A stretch of 64,000 nt of DNA from assembly GCF_027579695.1 (NCBI RefSeq), contig NC_083592.1, positions 38,169,714 to 38,233,713 on the forward strand. The letters are read 5' to 3'. The notes beneath the pieces are model-generated. The model did no database searches, had not been told where the DNA came from, and worked only from the letters and a program-made list of their open reading frames with translations. Positions 21,808 to 33,463 of this stretch are shown here, piece after piece (within the stretch, counting starts at the first letter, position 1; each line of letters opens with the position of its first letter). This stretch comes from Neoarius graeffei. Taxonomy: Eukaryota; Chordata; Actinopteri; Siluriformes; Ariidae. The position numbers and the translations under genes are program-made.

Positions 21808-22518
21808 AATCAGTTTGAGACTACTTACCATTATTAATTTCTTAATGTGTGAAAGTTTGCCTGTTTAATTGTCTCATTAGTTCCTATATACTTACACATT
21901 CAACTTGCAAAGTGTGCTACATGTTTACCTGGTACATTTCTCAGTAATTATTTCACAGTAGCACAAAATTCTGTACAAACCTATTAGTTTTAACATTCGT
22001 CAATATGTACTTCATAGAAATACCCTTCATACAAAGAACACATTACTTACTGTATAATTAATACGTACTAGCCAAACAAAGTGTTAAAAAATCCCATCCG
22101 AACAAGTGTACTTCAATCATTTGATATTTAAAAAAGTGATTCACTAACAACTCTCTTCTTCGCTTTTCTTATACCAAAGACCCAGACAGCAGCTGCGGGG
22201 AAGTGATCTTAGTTGGAGCTAATTGGTCGTCTCAGCAGGACTTGGTTTAATTAATCCTGGCCTGCATAAAGAAAAGTCTAACAGACAACGAATTGATTGA
22301 ATTTTAATTGGGAGGCTCTTAACTAAGGGCATCTTGCCAGTTTGCATAACTAACAAGCTTTAATGACTTGTGTCACCAATTTAGTTTGTTATTTCTGATG
22401 GAAAATTTTTCTTTCAGAAGATTCAGAAACATTGCTTCACATGAATCCTGAACCAGGCTCTTGTGTGAGAATATTTTTTATTAATTTGGTTAAAAATTAT
22501 CATGATGATGAGATAGTT
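21808..22518. other. Non-repeat intergenic DNA with a candidate regulatory block
   Basis: About 22160-22420 has dense homeodomain-like motifs (GGTTTAATTAATCCTGG, GAATTTTAATTGGG) and TTTGCATAACTAACAAG in otherwise unremarkable sequence. No repeat features. It is a candidate enhancer near gas1 by context only. Confidence 0.35.
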
Positions 22519-23059
22519 CACTGAAAAAAAAATACTGTAGATTTTAAAGTAATTTACTACTAATAAAGTACTGTAAAGTTTACAGTAAAGAAAATATTTA
22601 CAGTAAAGAATGATAATATGTATGTTGTGTGAAATAACACATAACCCAGTACATTTACTCTTTTGGTTGATGCAGGATACAACTGAGCTGAAGGGTCTTG
22701 CATGAGGACCCAGTCAAGGTATTTTGGTGGTGCTGGGATTTGAAAAGACAACCTTCTGATCTGTGACTGAAAACCTTAATTAAGTGGTAGAAGCAGCTGA
22801 CATGGTGTTGGTGTTGTATAGTTGTGATGGCTTAATGGTTAAAGATTTGAAGGTTATGTGTTCAAATCCCAGCGCCACTAAGCTGTCATGGTTGGGCAAG
22901 ACCCTTAACCTTCAGCTCAGTTGTATCCTGTATCAGCCTACTGAGTTATGTGTTATTTTATTCAACGTTAAGGCATTACAGTACTTTACTGTAATTATGT
23001 TTTGCAGTTGTTTACGGGCCACCCAGGTGTAAAAATCTACAGCATTTTTTTTTATAGTG
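22519..23059. mobile_element. 541-bp foldback element (long imperfect palindrome)
   Basis: The ends CACTGAAAAAAAAATACTG and, inverted, CACTATAAAAAAAAATGCTG define it. The arms match along most of their length: ACAGTAAA/TTTACTGT tracts, then AATAACACATAACYCAGTA, GGATACAACTGAGCTGAAGG and GGTGCTGGGATTTGAA on both arms. Each arm carries a tRNA-SINE-like segment with a B-box-like TTCAAATCCC. No coding capacity. I could not identify the target duplication. Confidence 0.75.
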
Positions 23060-23208
23060 TTGGGGCTATGTTCATATTGATATCATCAGTCCCATAATTA
23101 TTAAGACCCTCCACTGTAGCTTGGCCCTATTTCAGTTCACACTATGAGTAACTTGACTCAGTCTAATAAAAGAGTACTGGCACCGATTGTCGATATCCAA
23201 GGACGTGA

Positions 23209-23210
<2 letters not shown>

Positions 23211-23239
<29 letters not shown>
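23211..23239. repeat. (CA)n microsatellite
   Basis: About 14 CA units. Confidence 0.95.
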
Positions 23240-23241
<2 letters not shown>

Positions 23242-23485
23242 GGCTCAGAGTCTGTGCCCGGTAACAGAAGCCCAGACGGGATGTCAGGAATCTGTGATTA
23301 AAATTCTTCGCCTTCCATCCACTCGTTCATCAGGTGTGTTGAAAGAGGTCAGCAGCAGAGTGATTGCAGCGGATTCCAGCGCTGTCCTTCATCAGCGTGC
23401 TATAATGAAGGACTGAGAGCTTTTACACAGAGATCTGCTGCTCCAGAGTCCAGTGTGAGCCTGTAAACCAATACCCATCCCAAAG

Positions 23486-23487
<2 letters not shown>

Positions 23488-23517
<30 letters not shown>
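23488..23517. repeat. (GA)n microsatellite
   Basis: About 15 GA units. Confidence 0.95.
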
Positions 23518-23519
<2 letters not shown>

Positions 23520-23522
<3 letters not shown>

Positions 23523-24740
23523 AATGAGTGGGTGAGTGGAGGAGGGAATAAGGTCGAGGGTCATCTCCTAGGTGACAGGGCCCTTTTAACTTTGGCTGCA
23601 GCTTGGCAAAATGATGGCGGTTAAAAAAGTTTAGTTTCTGTGACAGCAACAGCTGTTGCCCCTACCCTTCCCATACCGGTACCTCCCCCCATGCTTTTCT
23701 CCTTTAGCTGGTGCAGTATAAGGGCACCCACTTAACTCACCTGATAGGGCCATGCAAGGTTAGAAAGATAACCAAGGAAAAAAAAACAACAACAAAGGAG
23801 TGCAAGGAGCACATCTCTGGTTCACTGATCTTAATCTATCTTTGACCAGACTGTCAGAAAAAGAGAAAGAAATTCATGTTTAACAGTAGGTTTAATGAAA
23901 GGGTTACTCCTACTTCAAAAAAAAAAAGTGTATGTCATCAATTCTTGAATGAATTTATTGGTCAGTAATGATAAAATGCACTGATATTTGTTGTCATAGG
24001 TATGTGGTAGATCTATTTATTTCACATGCTAATATTGAAGCACAAAGTATGCCCAATGCTACAATATTATGGGTTAACCCTGACTTTTTTCAAGAATGGT
24101 TGTTATCTATATCTAGATTATTATATGCTTTAACTTTGAGAAAGGTGTGACAAATTCAACAAATACAGGAAAACTGTAAAAGAGCAGAATGGTGAAAGAG
24201 ACAAAAAACACAAAAGGGGCCAGAGTCAAAACATTGTCTTACTTAATCAGGCCTGCCTAAGAGGAATGTGAAACTGGAGCGCAAATAGGGTGTTATTTTG
24301 GGCCCTGTGGGCCAGGAAGGAGGGATAGAGAAAGAGAGGAAGAAAGAATCAACATGGTGGAGAGGAAGCATGAAGGAGGGATGCCCACAGGGACCAGGGG
24401 TGATTCAAGACAGCTGGTTCTCTCTGCAAGTGAATGCCGGTGTTTCTGTCTGTCTTCAGAGGAATAAACGAGACATACTGTATATATATATATATGTATG
24501 GCTATTTAAATCACCACACGTGATTCTACCTTAGCAGTTTTATGATGATGTCCACATTGCAACGTGCACGCTTATTACCTGGACAGGATGTTTTCTTGTT
24601 CTCAAAACAGCTGGTATTCTATGAAGTGGCTAAGAAAAAAAAGTCTCTGATGTGATACACGATGGTGTTGAAAATCATTATTGTGGTGATTTTGCATGGA
24701 AAACAGTTCCAGCTCGATTAATGGTTTGTTGTAAAATGCT
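23520..24740. other. Intergenic DNA
   Basis: No gene or mobile element recognised. A short (TA)n run lies near 24480-24496. Confidence 0.5.
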
Positions 24741-24754
24741 TTTTAATTCCCATC

Positions 24755-24930
24755 AGTTCAATAGACCTTGTCACAAAGTAGCTTTACTGGAATACAGATG
24801 TAGATTTAGATGTCTAATGAGCAAGCCAGAGGCGACTGTGGCAAAGAAAAACATCCTGAGGATGGCACGGGAAAGTAACCTTGACTCAAAGGGAACATGT
24901 CCTCTTCTGGGTGACACCAGATAGTAGGAT
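24755..24930 (+). repeat. Dispersed fish repeat fragment
   Basis: The stretch with TTGTCACAAAGTAGCTTTAC, AGCCAGAGGCGACTGTGGCA and TGGGTGACACCAGATAGTAG matches, from memory, a repeat widespread in fish intergenic DNA. Its usual companion start (TTCAATTCAATTTTATTTGT) occurs on its own at 33930-33965. Origin unknown to me. Confidence 0.45.
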
Positions 24931-25160
24931 TATAGCTCATTATAGTATACAGGTGTAGAAGAGGCAAAGGCAAACAGTACTGAGTATGCTGAAAGGATGT
25001 TCAGTATGCAGTATGTGCATATTGTGAATAAGAGTCCTGAGATAAGCACAAAGCAGTATTTATGATTACAGCAGCAACCTTTTGATTAAATGAAAGTATT
25101 TGGGGTAATATTGTAATATGATAACTTCAAATATATATTATGTTCAAATATATTATAATT

Positions 25161-25533
25161 GGGGTGGCATGGTGGTGTAGTGGTTAGCACTGTCGCCTCA
25201 CAGCAAGTAGGTTCTAGGTTCGAGCCCAGCGGCTGACAAGGGCCTTTCTGTGTGGAGTTTGCATGTTCTCCCTGTGTCTGCGTAAGTTTCCTCTGGGTGC
25301 TCTGGTTTCCCCCACAGTCCAAAGACATGCAGGTTAGGCTAATTGGTGGCTCTAAATTGACCATAGGTGTGAATGTGAATGGTTGTTTGTCTCTATGTGT
25401 CAGCCCTGCGATGATCTGGTGACTTGTCCATGGTGTACCCCGCCTCTCACCCATAGTCAGCTGGGATAGGCTCCAGCTTGCCCGCAACCCTGCACAGGAT
25501 AAGCAGTTACGGATAATGAATGGATAATGGATG
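25161..25533 (+). mobile_element. tRNA-derived SINE, tail type A
   Basis: Full head, core and tail are present. It is flanked by an 8-bp duplication TTATAATT (25153-25160 and 25534-25541), as expected from LINE-driven insertion. Confidence 0.92.
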
Positions 25534-25625
25534 TTATAATTGGCAGATCCTGGAGAATATGTTAGAACAGGAATGTACTAGGACGTACAGGAATACACAA
25601 ATATGCTGGCAAATGCACTGCAATA

Positions 25626-25667
25626 TCCATCCATCCATCCATCCATCCATCCATCCATCCATCCATT
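25626..25667. repeat. (CATC)n microsatellite
   Basis: About ten tetranucleotide units. Confidence 0.95.
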
Positions 25668-25837
25668 ATCTATCCCTGACTTGCAAGTGACATCAAAGCA
25701 AAATAGAAACCTGGATGTCGGACATGTTGGTGGATATACAAATGCAGGGTCAAGCGACACTCCATACAAAACAGTCATGCATGTGTAACTATCTTTGTTT
25801 TTCCACTGCTTTAATCGTTCTTTTAGCTACGCCATAT

Positions 25838-26270
25838 CTTTGTGCTGTATATGGTTGTGGTCACAACAGTACTCCAGGAAACTCTGAGGCTTAGTACGGA
25901 CAGGAGACGAGCACGGCTGAACAACATTGGTAGGGCTGATCTAACAGAGGCTAAAACCAAAATAGCTTGTGTTTGCAGTAATCATTTTATCTCAGGTGAG
26001 ATTCAAAAGCTTTCTCAATAATATCATGAAAGAATTTTATTTTGTGTTGATAGAATTTTGCTATAAAATGAGCGTTCTCTTGTCGTGGTTCACTCAGTTG
26101 TTGTTAGAATTTTAACACGTGTATTACCATTTTGCTTCTAGGAACACCAGCAAAATTATACGATAGAAACAATCCAGACTGGGCACCCACTCAGAAAATA
26201 GGCTATGTTTCGTCCAAGGTTGGACTTGATTCTTCAGCAGCCAAACCAGATATAAACACAATATCTGGGT
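25838..26270 (+). pseudogene. THAP-domain remnant in two exons (ISL2EU-like)
   Basis: Exon 1 remnant: CAVYGCGHNS gives the first Cys pair, then a stop and a frame shift. A second frame ends TKIACVCSNHFISG, the Cys and His half of a THAP C2CH finger, with a GTGAG splice donor at 25996. Exon 2 starts after TTTGCTTCTAG at 26142 and reads GTPAKLYDRNNPDWAPTQKI, the residues that commonly follow THAP in transposon-derived fish proteins. The element seems to extend to about 26896, where an inverted CTTGCAGCCACGTGA resembles the terminus of the element at 59030-60077. A SINE (26312-26669) interrupts it. Confidence 0.65.
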
Positions 26271-26311
26271 ACTCGATGGTCAGTAGAAGCATCTTATCTT
26301 CAGAAAAGTCT

Positions 26312-26669
26312 CATCTCATTACCTCTAGCCGCTTTATCCTGTTCTACAGGGTCGCAGGCAAGCTGGAGCCTATCCCAGCTGACTACAGGTGAAAGGCAGG
26401 GTACACCCTGGACAAGTCGCCAGGTCATCACAGGGCTGACACATAGACACAGACAACCATTCACACTCACATCTACGGTCAATTTAGAGCCACCAGTTAA
26501 CCTAACCTGCATGTCTTTGGACTGTGGGGCAAACCAGAGCACCCGGAGGAAACCCACGCGGACAACATACAAACTCCGCACAGAAAGGCCCTCGTCGGCC
26601 ACGGGGCTCAAACCCAGACCTTCTTGCTGTGAGGCGACAGTGCTAAACACTACACCACCGTGCCGCCCC
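26312..26669 (-). mobile_element. tRNA-derived SINE, tail type A, with 12-bp target duplication
   Basis: The minus-strand copy is complete and is flanked by TCAGAAAAGTCT on both sides (26300-26311 and 26670-26681). It is inserted within the THAP-bearing element. Confidence 0.93.
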
Positions 26670-26892
26670 TCAGAAAAGTCTGACTTTTTAAAATAATATG
26701 GGTCAAAACCACACATATCTATCTTCTCTTTGTATCGAATCTTCGCTCGACCGTTCAAATCATGGTAATCCTGAGAAAATTCAACACTGTTTACAGACAC
26801 ACTTTCAGCAGCTGCCATCTGAGTTGCTTTGTATATCCACCATCATGGAGGATGCTCATGATGTAACACTTTTTGATCACGTGGCTGCAAGT

Positions 26893-27216
26893 CATCTATC
26901 CCAGTTATCCATCAGGGTTGCAGGGAAAGCTGGAGCCAATCCCATCAAGAGCCAATGTACACCCTGGGCAGGTGATCACTAATCTATCAGAGGGCTAACA
27001 CAGAGACAAACAACCATTCACACTCACATTCACACTTATGGGCAACTTATGGGCCAGTTAACCTAATCCACATGTCTTTGGACTATGGGAGAAAACTGGA
27101 ATGCCTGGAGGGAACCTATGCAGGCATGAGGAGAACATGCAAACACCACACAGAGGCTCTCTGAACCTTCATGCTGTGAGGTGACAAGTGCTAACCACAG
27201 CACCAATGTGCTATCC
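26893..27216 (-). mobile_element. Diverged tRNA-derived SINE, tail type A
   Basis: The core (ACATGCAAACACCACACAGA on the plus strand) and a degraded head and tail are recognisable. It is older than the neighbouring copy, judging by its many differences. Confidence 0.75.
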
Positions 27217-27241
27217 TGGACTGTAATACAGTAGATATGTA

Positions 27242-28857
27242 CAGTGGTGATTGAAAGTTTGTGAACCCTTTAGAATTTTCTATATTTCTGCATAAATATG
27301 ACCTAAAACATCATCAGATTTTCACACAAGTCCTAAAAGTAGATAAAGAGAACCCAGTTAAACAAATGAGACAAAAATATTATACTTGGTCATTTATTTA
27401 TTGAGGAAAATGATCCAATATTACATATCTGTGCGTGGCAAAAGTATCTGAACCTCTAGGATTAGCAGTTAATTTGAAGGTGAAATTAGAGTCAGGTGTG
27501 AGGTGACTCAATCAATGGGATGACAATCAGGTGTGAATGGGCACCCTGTTTTATTTAAAGAACAGGGATCTATCAAAGTCTGATCTTCACAACACATGTT
27601 TGTGGAAGTATATCATGGCATGAACAAAGGAGATTTCTGAGGACCTCAGAAAAAGCGTTGTTGATGCTCATCAGGCTGGAAAAGGTTACAAAGCCATCTC
27701 TAAAGAGTTTGGACTCCACCAATCCACAGTCAGACAGATTGTGTACAAATGGAGGAAATTCAAGACCATTGTTACCCTCTCCAGGAGTGGTCAACCAACA
27801 AAGATCACTCCAAGAGCAGGGCGTGTAATAGTCAGCGAGGTCACAAAGGACCCCAGGGTAACTTCTAAGCAACTGAAGGCCTCTCTCACATTGGCTAATG
27901 TTAATGTTCATGAGTCCACCATCAGGAGAACACTGAACAACAATGGTGTGCATAACAGGGTTGCAAGGAGAAAGCCACTGCTCTCCAAAAAGAACATTGC
28001 TGCTTGTCTGCAGTTTGCTAAAGATCATGTGGACAAGCCAGAAGGCTATTGGAAAAATGTTTTGTTGATGGATGAGACCAAAATAGAACTTTTTGGTTTA
28101 AATGAGAAGCGTTATGTTTGGAGAAAGGAAAACATTGTATTCCAGCATAAGAACCTTATCTCATCTGTGAAACATGGTGGTGGTAATATCATGGTTTGGG
28201 CCTGTTTTGCTGCATCTGGGCCAGGACGGCTTGCCATCACTGATGGAACAATGAATTCTGAATTATACCAGCGAATTCTAAAGGAAAATGTCAGGACATC
28301 TGTCCATGAACTGAATCTCAAGAGAAGGTGGGTCATGCAGCAAGACAACGACCCTAAGCACACAAGTTGTTCTACCAAAGAATGGTTCAAAAAGAATAAA
28401 GTGAATGTTTTGGAATGGCCAAGTCAAAGTCCTGACCTTAATCCAATCGAAATGTTATGGAAGGACCTGAAGTGAGCAGTTCATGTGAGGAAACCCACCA
28501 ACATCCCAGAGTTGAAGCTGTTCTGTATGGAGGAATGGGCTAAAATTCCTCCAAGCCAGTGTGTAGGACTGATCAACAGTTACCAGAAATGTTTAGTTGC
28601 AGTTATTGCTGCACAAGGGGGTCACACCAGATACTGAAAGCAAAGGTTCACATACTTTTGCCACTCACAGATATGTAATATTGGATCATTTTCCTCAATA
28701 AATAAATGACCAAGTATAATATTTTTGTCTCATTTGTTTAACTGGGTTCTCTTTATCTACTTTTAGGACTTGTGTGAAAATCTGATGATGTTTTAGGTCA
28801 TATTTATGCAGAAATATAGAAAATTCTAAAGGGTTCACAAACTTTCAAGCACCACTG
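27242..28857 (+). mobile_element. Tc1-like DNA transposon, full length, transposase broken
   Basis: The 1616-bp element is flanked by TA (27240-27241 and 28858-28859). The ends are long inverted repeats of about 200 bp (CAGTGGTGATTGAAAGTTTG left; CAGTGGTGCTTGAAAGTTTG at the right, inverted), both running into AATAAATGACCAAGTATAAT-type sequence. The family differs from the one at 9886-11490. Confidence 0.93.
27615..28637 (+). pseudogene. Tc1-family transposase with two in-frame TGA codons
   Basis: One 341-codon phase runs from ATG 27615 to the TGA at 28635-28637 and matches a Tc1-like transposase over its full length. Readable parts include the helix-turn-helix YKAISKEFGLHQSTVRQI and, numbered from the codon at 27741, catalytic Asp111 (LLMDETKIELF), Asp202 (MQQDNDPKHTS) and Glu237 (SPDLNPIEMLW), 34 residues apart. 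Two internal TGA codons break it: 27621-27623, just after the start, and 28473-28475, removing the last 54 codons. Both could be CGA-to-TGA changes. No frameshift is needed. Confidence 0.9.
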
Positions 28858-29132
28858 TAGGCGTGTCCACACTGGTACTGAATAATACAGAGGGGCATAA
28901 GTATTTCTTGTGCATTATGATATTTATATAAGTTTGACTATGAATCATGTATTATTTCATTAAGTCTGTGAATAGGAGAACTGGGATGAACAGAGGACAG
29001 TCTTTTAGAGATACTGTACAGGTATGTCAACATTTTTGTACTATTCATAATTATATTTAGCCTAAGCATGATTTTGAATATGTCTGTGAAGGTTCTCAGT
29101 CACCCAGGTCATTGTAAACCGTCGGTGCTAAA

Positions 29133-29600
29133 GAAGGCAGCTGGACTTGTTTGAAATTCTTGAAGATGTTTCACCTCTTAAAGTTAGATTTCTTCCTCCA
29201 AAGTCAGTACTTCTGTCTTGTGAGAAGAGGTGGTTTTAGACAACAGTCTTTGACATTTGCGTATCTGTCGTTCCTTGCCTTTGTTGTGTTGTGAGATCTA
29301 TGACTTCTCAACGTACTTGGAGACTCTTTTCAAGGCTTCAGTTTGAAGAACTGCTGTCCTTTCTTCAAACATCAGTTCAGTCTTGGCTTGGAGGGCATCG
29401 ATGGTGAAATGTACTCGTCTCACTCTCTTGTTGAGAAGTTGGTTCTCTGGGCCTTCTGGAGGATCCTTTCTGCTCTGTGTCCTTTGACGGTGGAACCCAG
29501 CCGTAGGCTTGTGGGGATCATCTTGGATTGTTGGCATCATTTGAGAGGTGAAACATCTTCAAGAATTTCAAGCAAGTCCAGTTGCCTTCTTTTGCACCTA
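29133..29600. repeat. Element with about 50-bp inverted ends
   Basis: The left arm (GGCAGCTGGACTTGTTTGAA then TTCTTGAAGATGTTTCACCT) and the inverted right arm near 29547-29598 match closely. The 360-bp interior contains an 80-residue minus-strand ORF (29298-29540) with no domain I recognise. The arm sequence (TTGAAGATGTTTCACCTCT) belongs to a repeat common in fish. Class not assigned. Confidence 0.6.
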
Positions 29601-32460
29601 CGATTTTGAATATATCTTGAAATACATTAAAATTTACATCCACTGAGTATAAAATATCAATCGAGTCATCTTGAATCTTATAACACAAATCATATACCAT
29701 AAGTATTCAAACTTCTGAAGTGATCTAAAACGATATAGTGCACACTCTTTTTTGGTGAATTTGAGCGTTGATGGTTTGAGTGTTGAATGGTTAAGGCAAT
29801 AGCATGACTCCTAAACACTAGAAACATTTTATTACTATCCAGAGCTTAAAACAAATGACTCTGTTCATAAAAAAAAACACACACACAAGTGCTCATACAC
29901 ACCCTTCACCAAATATAGTTGTGTCACAAAAATGAAAAGAGAGAACGCTCCATGGGAAACATATCACTTCTTCTTCGCTTTGGAAGCTGCATCAGTGCAT
30001 AATAGCTTAGCTGAATTAATTAATTACTCTGAAGGATCATTTGTGTTTGCTACACAAAGCCAGTTAAACTCGCACACCAATTCAACATATTTATGACCAT
30101 TCATTCTCCTGCTCTCTCTCACTCTCACCCTGTACTGATTCCTTTAGACCCTGGGTACTCCTGCATGTCCTTAGCCATGAAAAGGGACAACATAATGGGG
30201 GAAACTGAATGTCTGAAGGAAGAATTCTTTCAAGACAACAACTGGGCGCAATTTGGCCGATGGCCCTGGGGGTCGGCTTAATAGAGTGCGAGCCCCAGCC
30301 CCCATTCAGTTTCTCTGAGACTATTAACTCTTAACAACTCCTCAGCTTGGGTCTCATTATTTATTCTGTTCAAACTTTTCTCCTCCCCCCAACACTCACT
30401 CTTTTTTTTTTTGTTATTGCCCTCCGTTTTTATTGTGCTGAATTGATTTTGTACTTAGTTAATCATTCAGTGTTATCCCAGTTTGTAAGTTGAGTGCCTT
30501 CTTGACTGGAGAGCTGAATGAGTGAAGCTATAAAACCTTTTTAAAATCACTTCCAGTGGGTTCACAAGTTAGTTCTTGAGATGTGAGGAGCTCAAACACT
30601 CTTCGGAATCATTATCGGGGAAATGAATAATGAATGGCTGATATATGGTACTTTTGGAGCATTTCGTGTGCGGTGGGACAAAATGGTATCTGAAACTTAC
30701 AAAGATTAACCCTCAATAACTGTCACTCAACTCTAAATTTGACAATGTAAAAATAATTCTTTAGAAAAGTTCAGTAGAAATGAAGCTCTCGGGAATCTTG
30801 GTAGCAGGAAAAGCAAGTCTTGATTGCAGGAGCAACACAGCAACAACGAAAGTTCAACGCGGGCTGAAGTCTGAAAATTCAGCCTGCCCAGGCCATCTTT
30901 TTATACTCGAAAACTGCTTTAGATAATGTTATAACTGCAATTCACGTGACTCATTTCTTGGAACCGTGCACCTCCCATAGTGTTGAATCCATAGTTTCCT
31001 CCCATTTCCTTCCATGGTTCGTCCTTTTTATTTGTTTGTTTGTTTGTTTGTTTGTTTGTTTTCAGAGGCTACATGTTTTTCTACATCTCTCCTTATCACT
31101 TTTATTTCCTCATGTCCCTGGCCCACATGAGGCTGCAGGTTTCTTTCTACCATCATAACTACTTTCAGCATTTCCACTAGCTTATTTCTCAAGCCTAGTG
31201 GTTTATCTGATTATCTGTAGTTCCTCTGTTTCTCACAGTTTTTGAATTATCTTATAATTCTTACACTTTCCTTTACTTAAGAAGAAATATATGATCGTCC
31301 CTTTACGAGGGTCACTCAGAGGTAAATGGTGCGTAACAATTTTCCACCACAAGCGCCATGTGGCATTAAATTTAATCTCCTCTACACTTGGATTTTTTTA
31401 ATAATTGCATTTGAAATTTTCTGTATAACACTGTATAACAGGATTTAATTTTTTTTAACTTGGATCTTTATCATGTCACATGTCTTATATTGATGCCATT
31501 AGATTTTAAAAAGTTACAAGTCGCTATAATAAAAGGGCATTTTCAGTAAAAGAGTTTATTTTTTGTGTTTTCAGTTGACTCTCATATATACTGTTACTTT
31601 TATGCATAGAAATGTTGAATAAGCGGAAATAAATGTACATTTATAAACATTGGATGTTTCATTCATTTTTGAGTGTGTTAACACAACATACCACCTAAAT
31701 TTGGAGTCAGGCCTATAAAGCGCACCAGTCTTGTCCAGGATGCAGACTGAGTTTCTCTTCAGGGTCAGAGGAGCCATTGAAGTCCGAATGTTCTTGCAGA
31801 GCAGACTGCACCTCCCAGCTGCCCTGCCACCGTGGAAATGAAGTTATGCCTTGTGTCAGCAGCTTTTTGTCTTTTCCCTCCTTCTCTTGGCCTCTGCCTT
31901 TCTCTCTCCCTCCATATTTCCCCATTCTCGCTCTCCTTTTCTCTGCACAGTCCACTGGAGGCTTTTGGAGTTCACTGCTGGCTGGAGTATTCAGTGTTGG
32001 TAAATGGACTTAATGGCAAAGTGAAGGGTCAGAGTGAGGTATTGTGCAGCTGTAATTGAGAAGGGTTCTGCACTTGGGCAATGTTAAGTAATTCACACAC
32101 ATACACACACAGAACTCCTTTACCAACACTCGTCTGATTAATTCTTCACTTAATTACACACACTCTCTCTCACTCTTTCTTCTCTTTTGGGGTTGTGCTC
32201 TTGTTTGACTTGTCTGTGGGAGCGTTTATTTATCCTGCAGCTGGATGGATAATGATTTTGCTCTTGAAGCTCTTGGTAGAGAGCTGAACACTGTTTTGCC
32301 TGTATTTTACATTCGTGTGACTTACACATTGTTCCAGATATGAACGGAATATGAATTTATAATCATTTTGTGAATATGAACAGACTTTATATACTGAAAA
32401 GATATATGCAAATAATGCGATGTATATTTCCTAAATTAGATTAATCATCATCATCATCAT
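29601..32460. other. Long non-repeat intergenic block
   Basis: No gene recognised. A (TTTG)n run lies near 31030-31062. About 30060-30360 includes a GC-richer part (GGCCGATGGCCCTGGGGGTC) and several TTAAC and TAATTA-like sites, and is a possible conserved element. The rest is AT-rich with short random ORFs. Confidence 0.4.
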
Positions 32461-32471
32461 CATCATCAACA

Positions 32472-32845
32472 GGGCGGCACGGTGGTGTAGTGGTTAGCGC
32501 TGTCGCCTCACAGCAAGAAGGTCCTGGGTTCGAGCCCCGGGGCCGGCGAGGGCCTTTCTGTGCGGAGTTTGCATGTTCTCCCCGTGTCCGCGTGGGTTTC
32601 CTCCGGGTGCTCCGGTTTCCCCCACAGTCCAAAGACATGCAGGTTAGGTTAACTGGTGACTCTAAATTGACCGTAGGTGTGAATGTGAGTGTGAATGGTT
32701 GTCTGTGTCTATGTGTCAGCCCTGTGATGACCTGGCGACTTGTCCAGGGTGTACCCCGCCTTTCGCCCGTAGTCAGCTGGGATAGGCTCCAGCTTGCCTG
32801 CGACCCTGTAGAAGGATAAAGCGGCTAGAGATAATGAGATGAGAT
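32472..32845 (+). mobile_element. tRNA-derived SINE, tail type A, 11-bp target duplication
   Basis: It is one of the least diverged copies, with clear A and B boxes and full core and tail. It is flanked by CATCATCAACA (32461-32471 and 32846-32856), inside a (CAT)n run. Confidence 0.95.
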
Positions 32846-33022
32846 CATCATCAACATTAGTAGTAGCAATAGGAGGAGGAGGAGGAATAGTAGTAGTAAT
32901 AGAGCCTGTAATATCTAACATATTTGGAGAATATTTTTATAGAATATTGGACCACTAACCTACCCATTTTTAGATTTTTATTTTGTTTAATAGACCCTAG
33001 TTAAAATTATAAAACAACCCCA

Positions 33023-33037
33023 AATAGATAGACAGAC

Positions 33038-33107
<70 letters not shown>
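33023..33107. repeat. (GATA)n microsatellite
   Basis: About 20 units with a few GACA variants at the left. Confidence 0.95.
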
Positions 33108-33454
33108 GGCGGTGTAGTGGTTAGCACTGTCGCCTCACAGCAAGAAGGTTCTGGGTTCAAGCCCAGTGGCCAACAGGGGCCTTTCTGTGTGGAGTCTGCG
33201 TGGGTTTCCTCCGGGTGCTCCGGTTTCCCCCAAAGACATGCAGTTAGGTTAACATGGGGTGGCCTTGGGCTGAAGTGCCCTTGAGCAAGGTACCTAACCC
33301 CTAACTGCTCCCTGGATGCTGTAGTATGGCTGCCCACTGCTCTGGGTGTGTGTGTGTGCATGTGTTCACTGCTTCAGATGGGTTAAATGCAGAGGATGAA
33401 TTTCACTGTGCTTGAGTGTGCATGTGACAAATAAAGGCTGCTTCTTCTTCAAAA
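33106..33454 (+). mobile_element. tRNA-derived SINE, tail type B, inserted into a GATA array
   Basis: The head begins at GGGCGGTGTAGTGG. The core is slightly shortened, then tail B runs from TTAACATGGGGTGG to ACAAATAAAGGCTGCTTC. GATAGATAG resumes at 33455, so the SINE sits in or at the end of the GATA tract. Confidence 0.9.
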
Positions 33455-33463
33455 GATAGATAG

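Noticed and set aside
32472-32845. 109- and 65-codon frames recurring at many SINEs
   Set aside because: They are translations of the SINE core (CSPRVRVGFLRVLRFPPQSK-like) and its antisense, seen at every copy, not genes.
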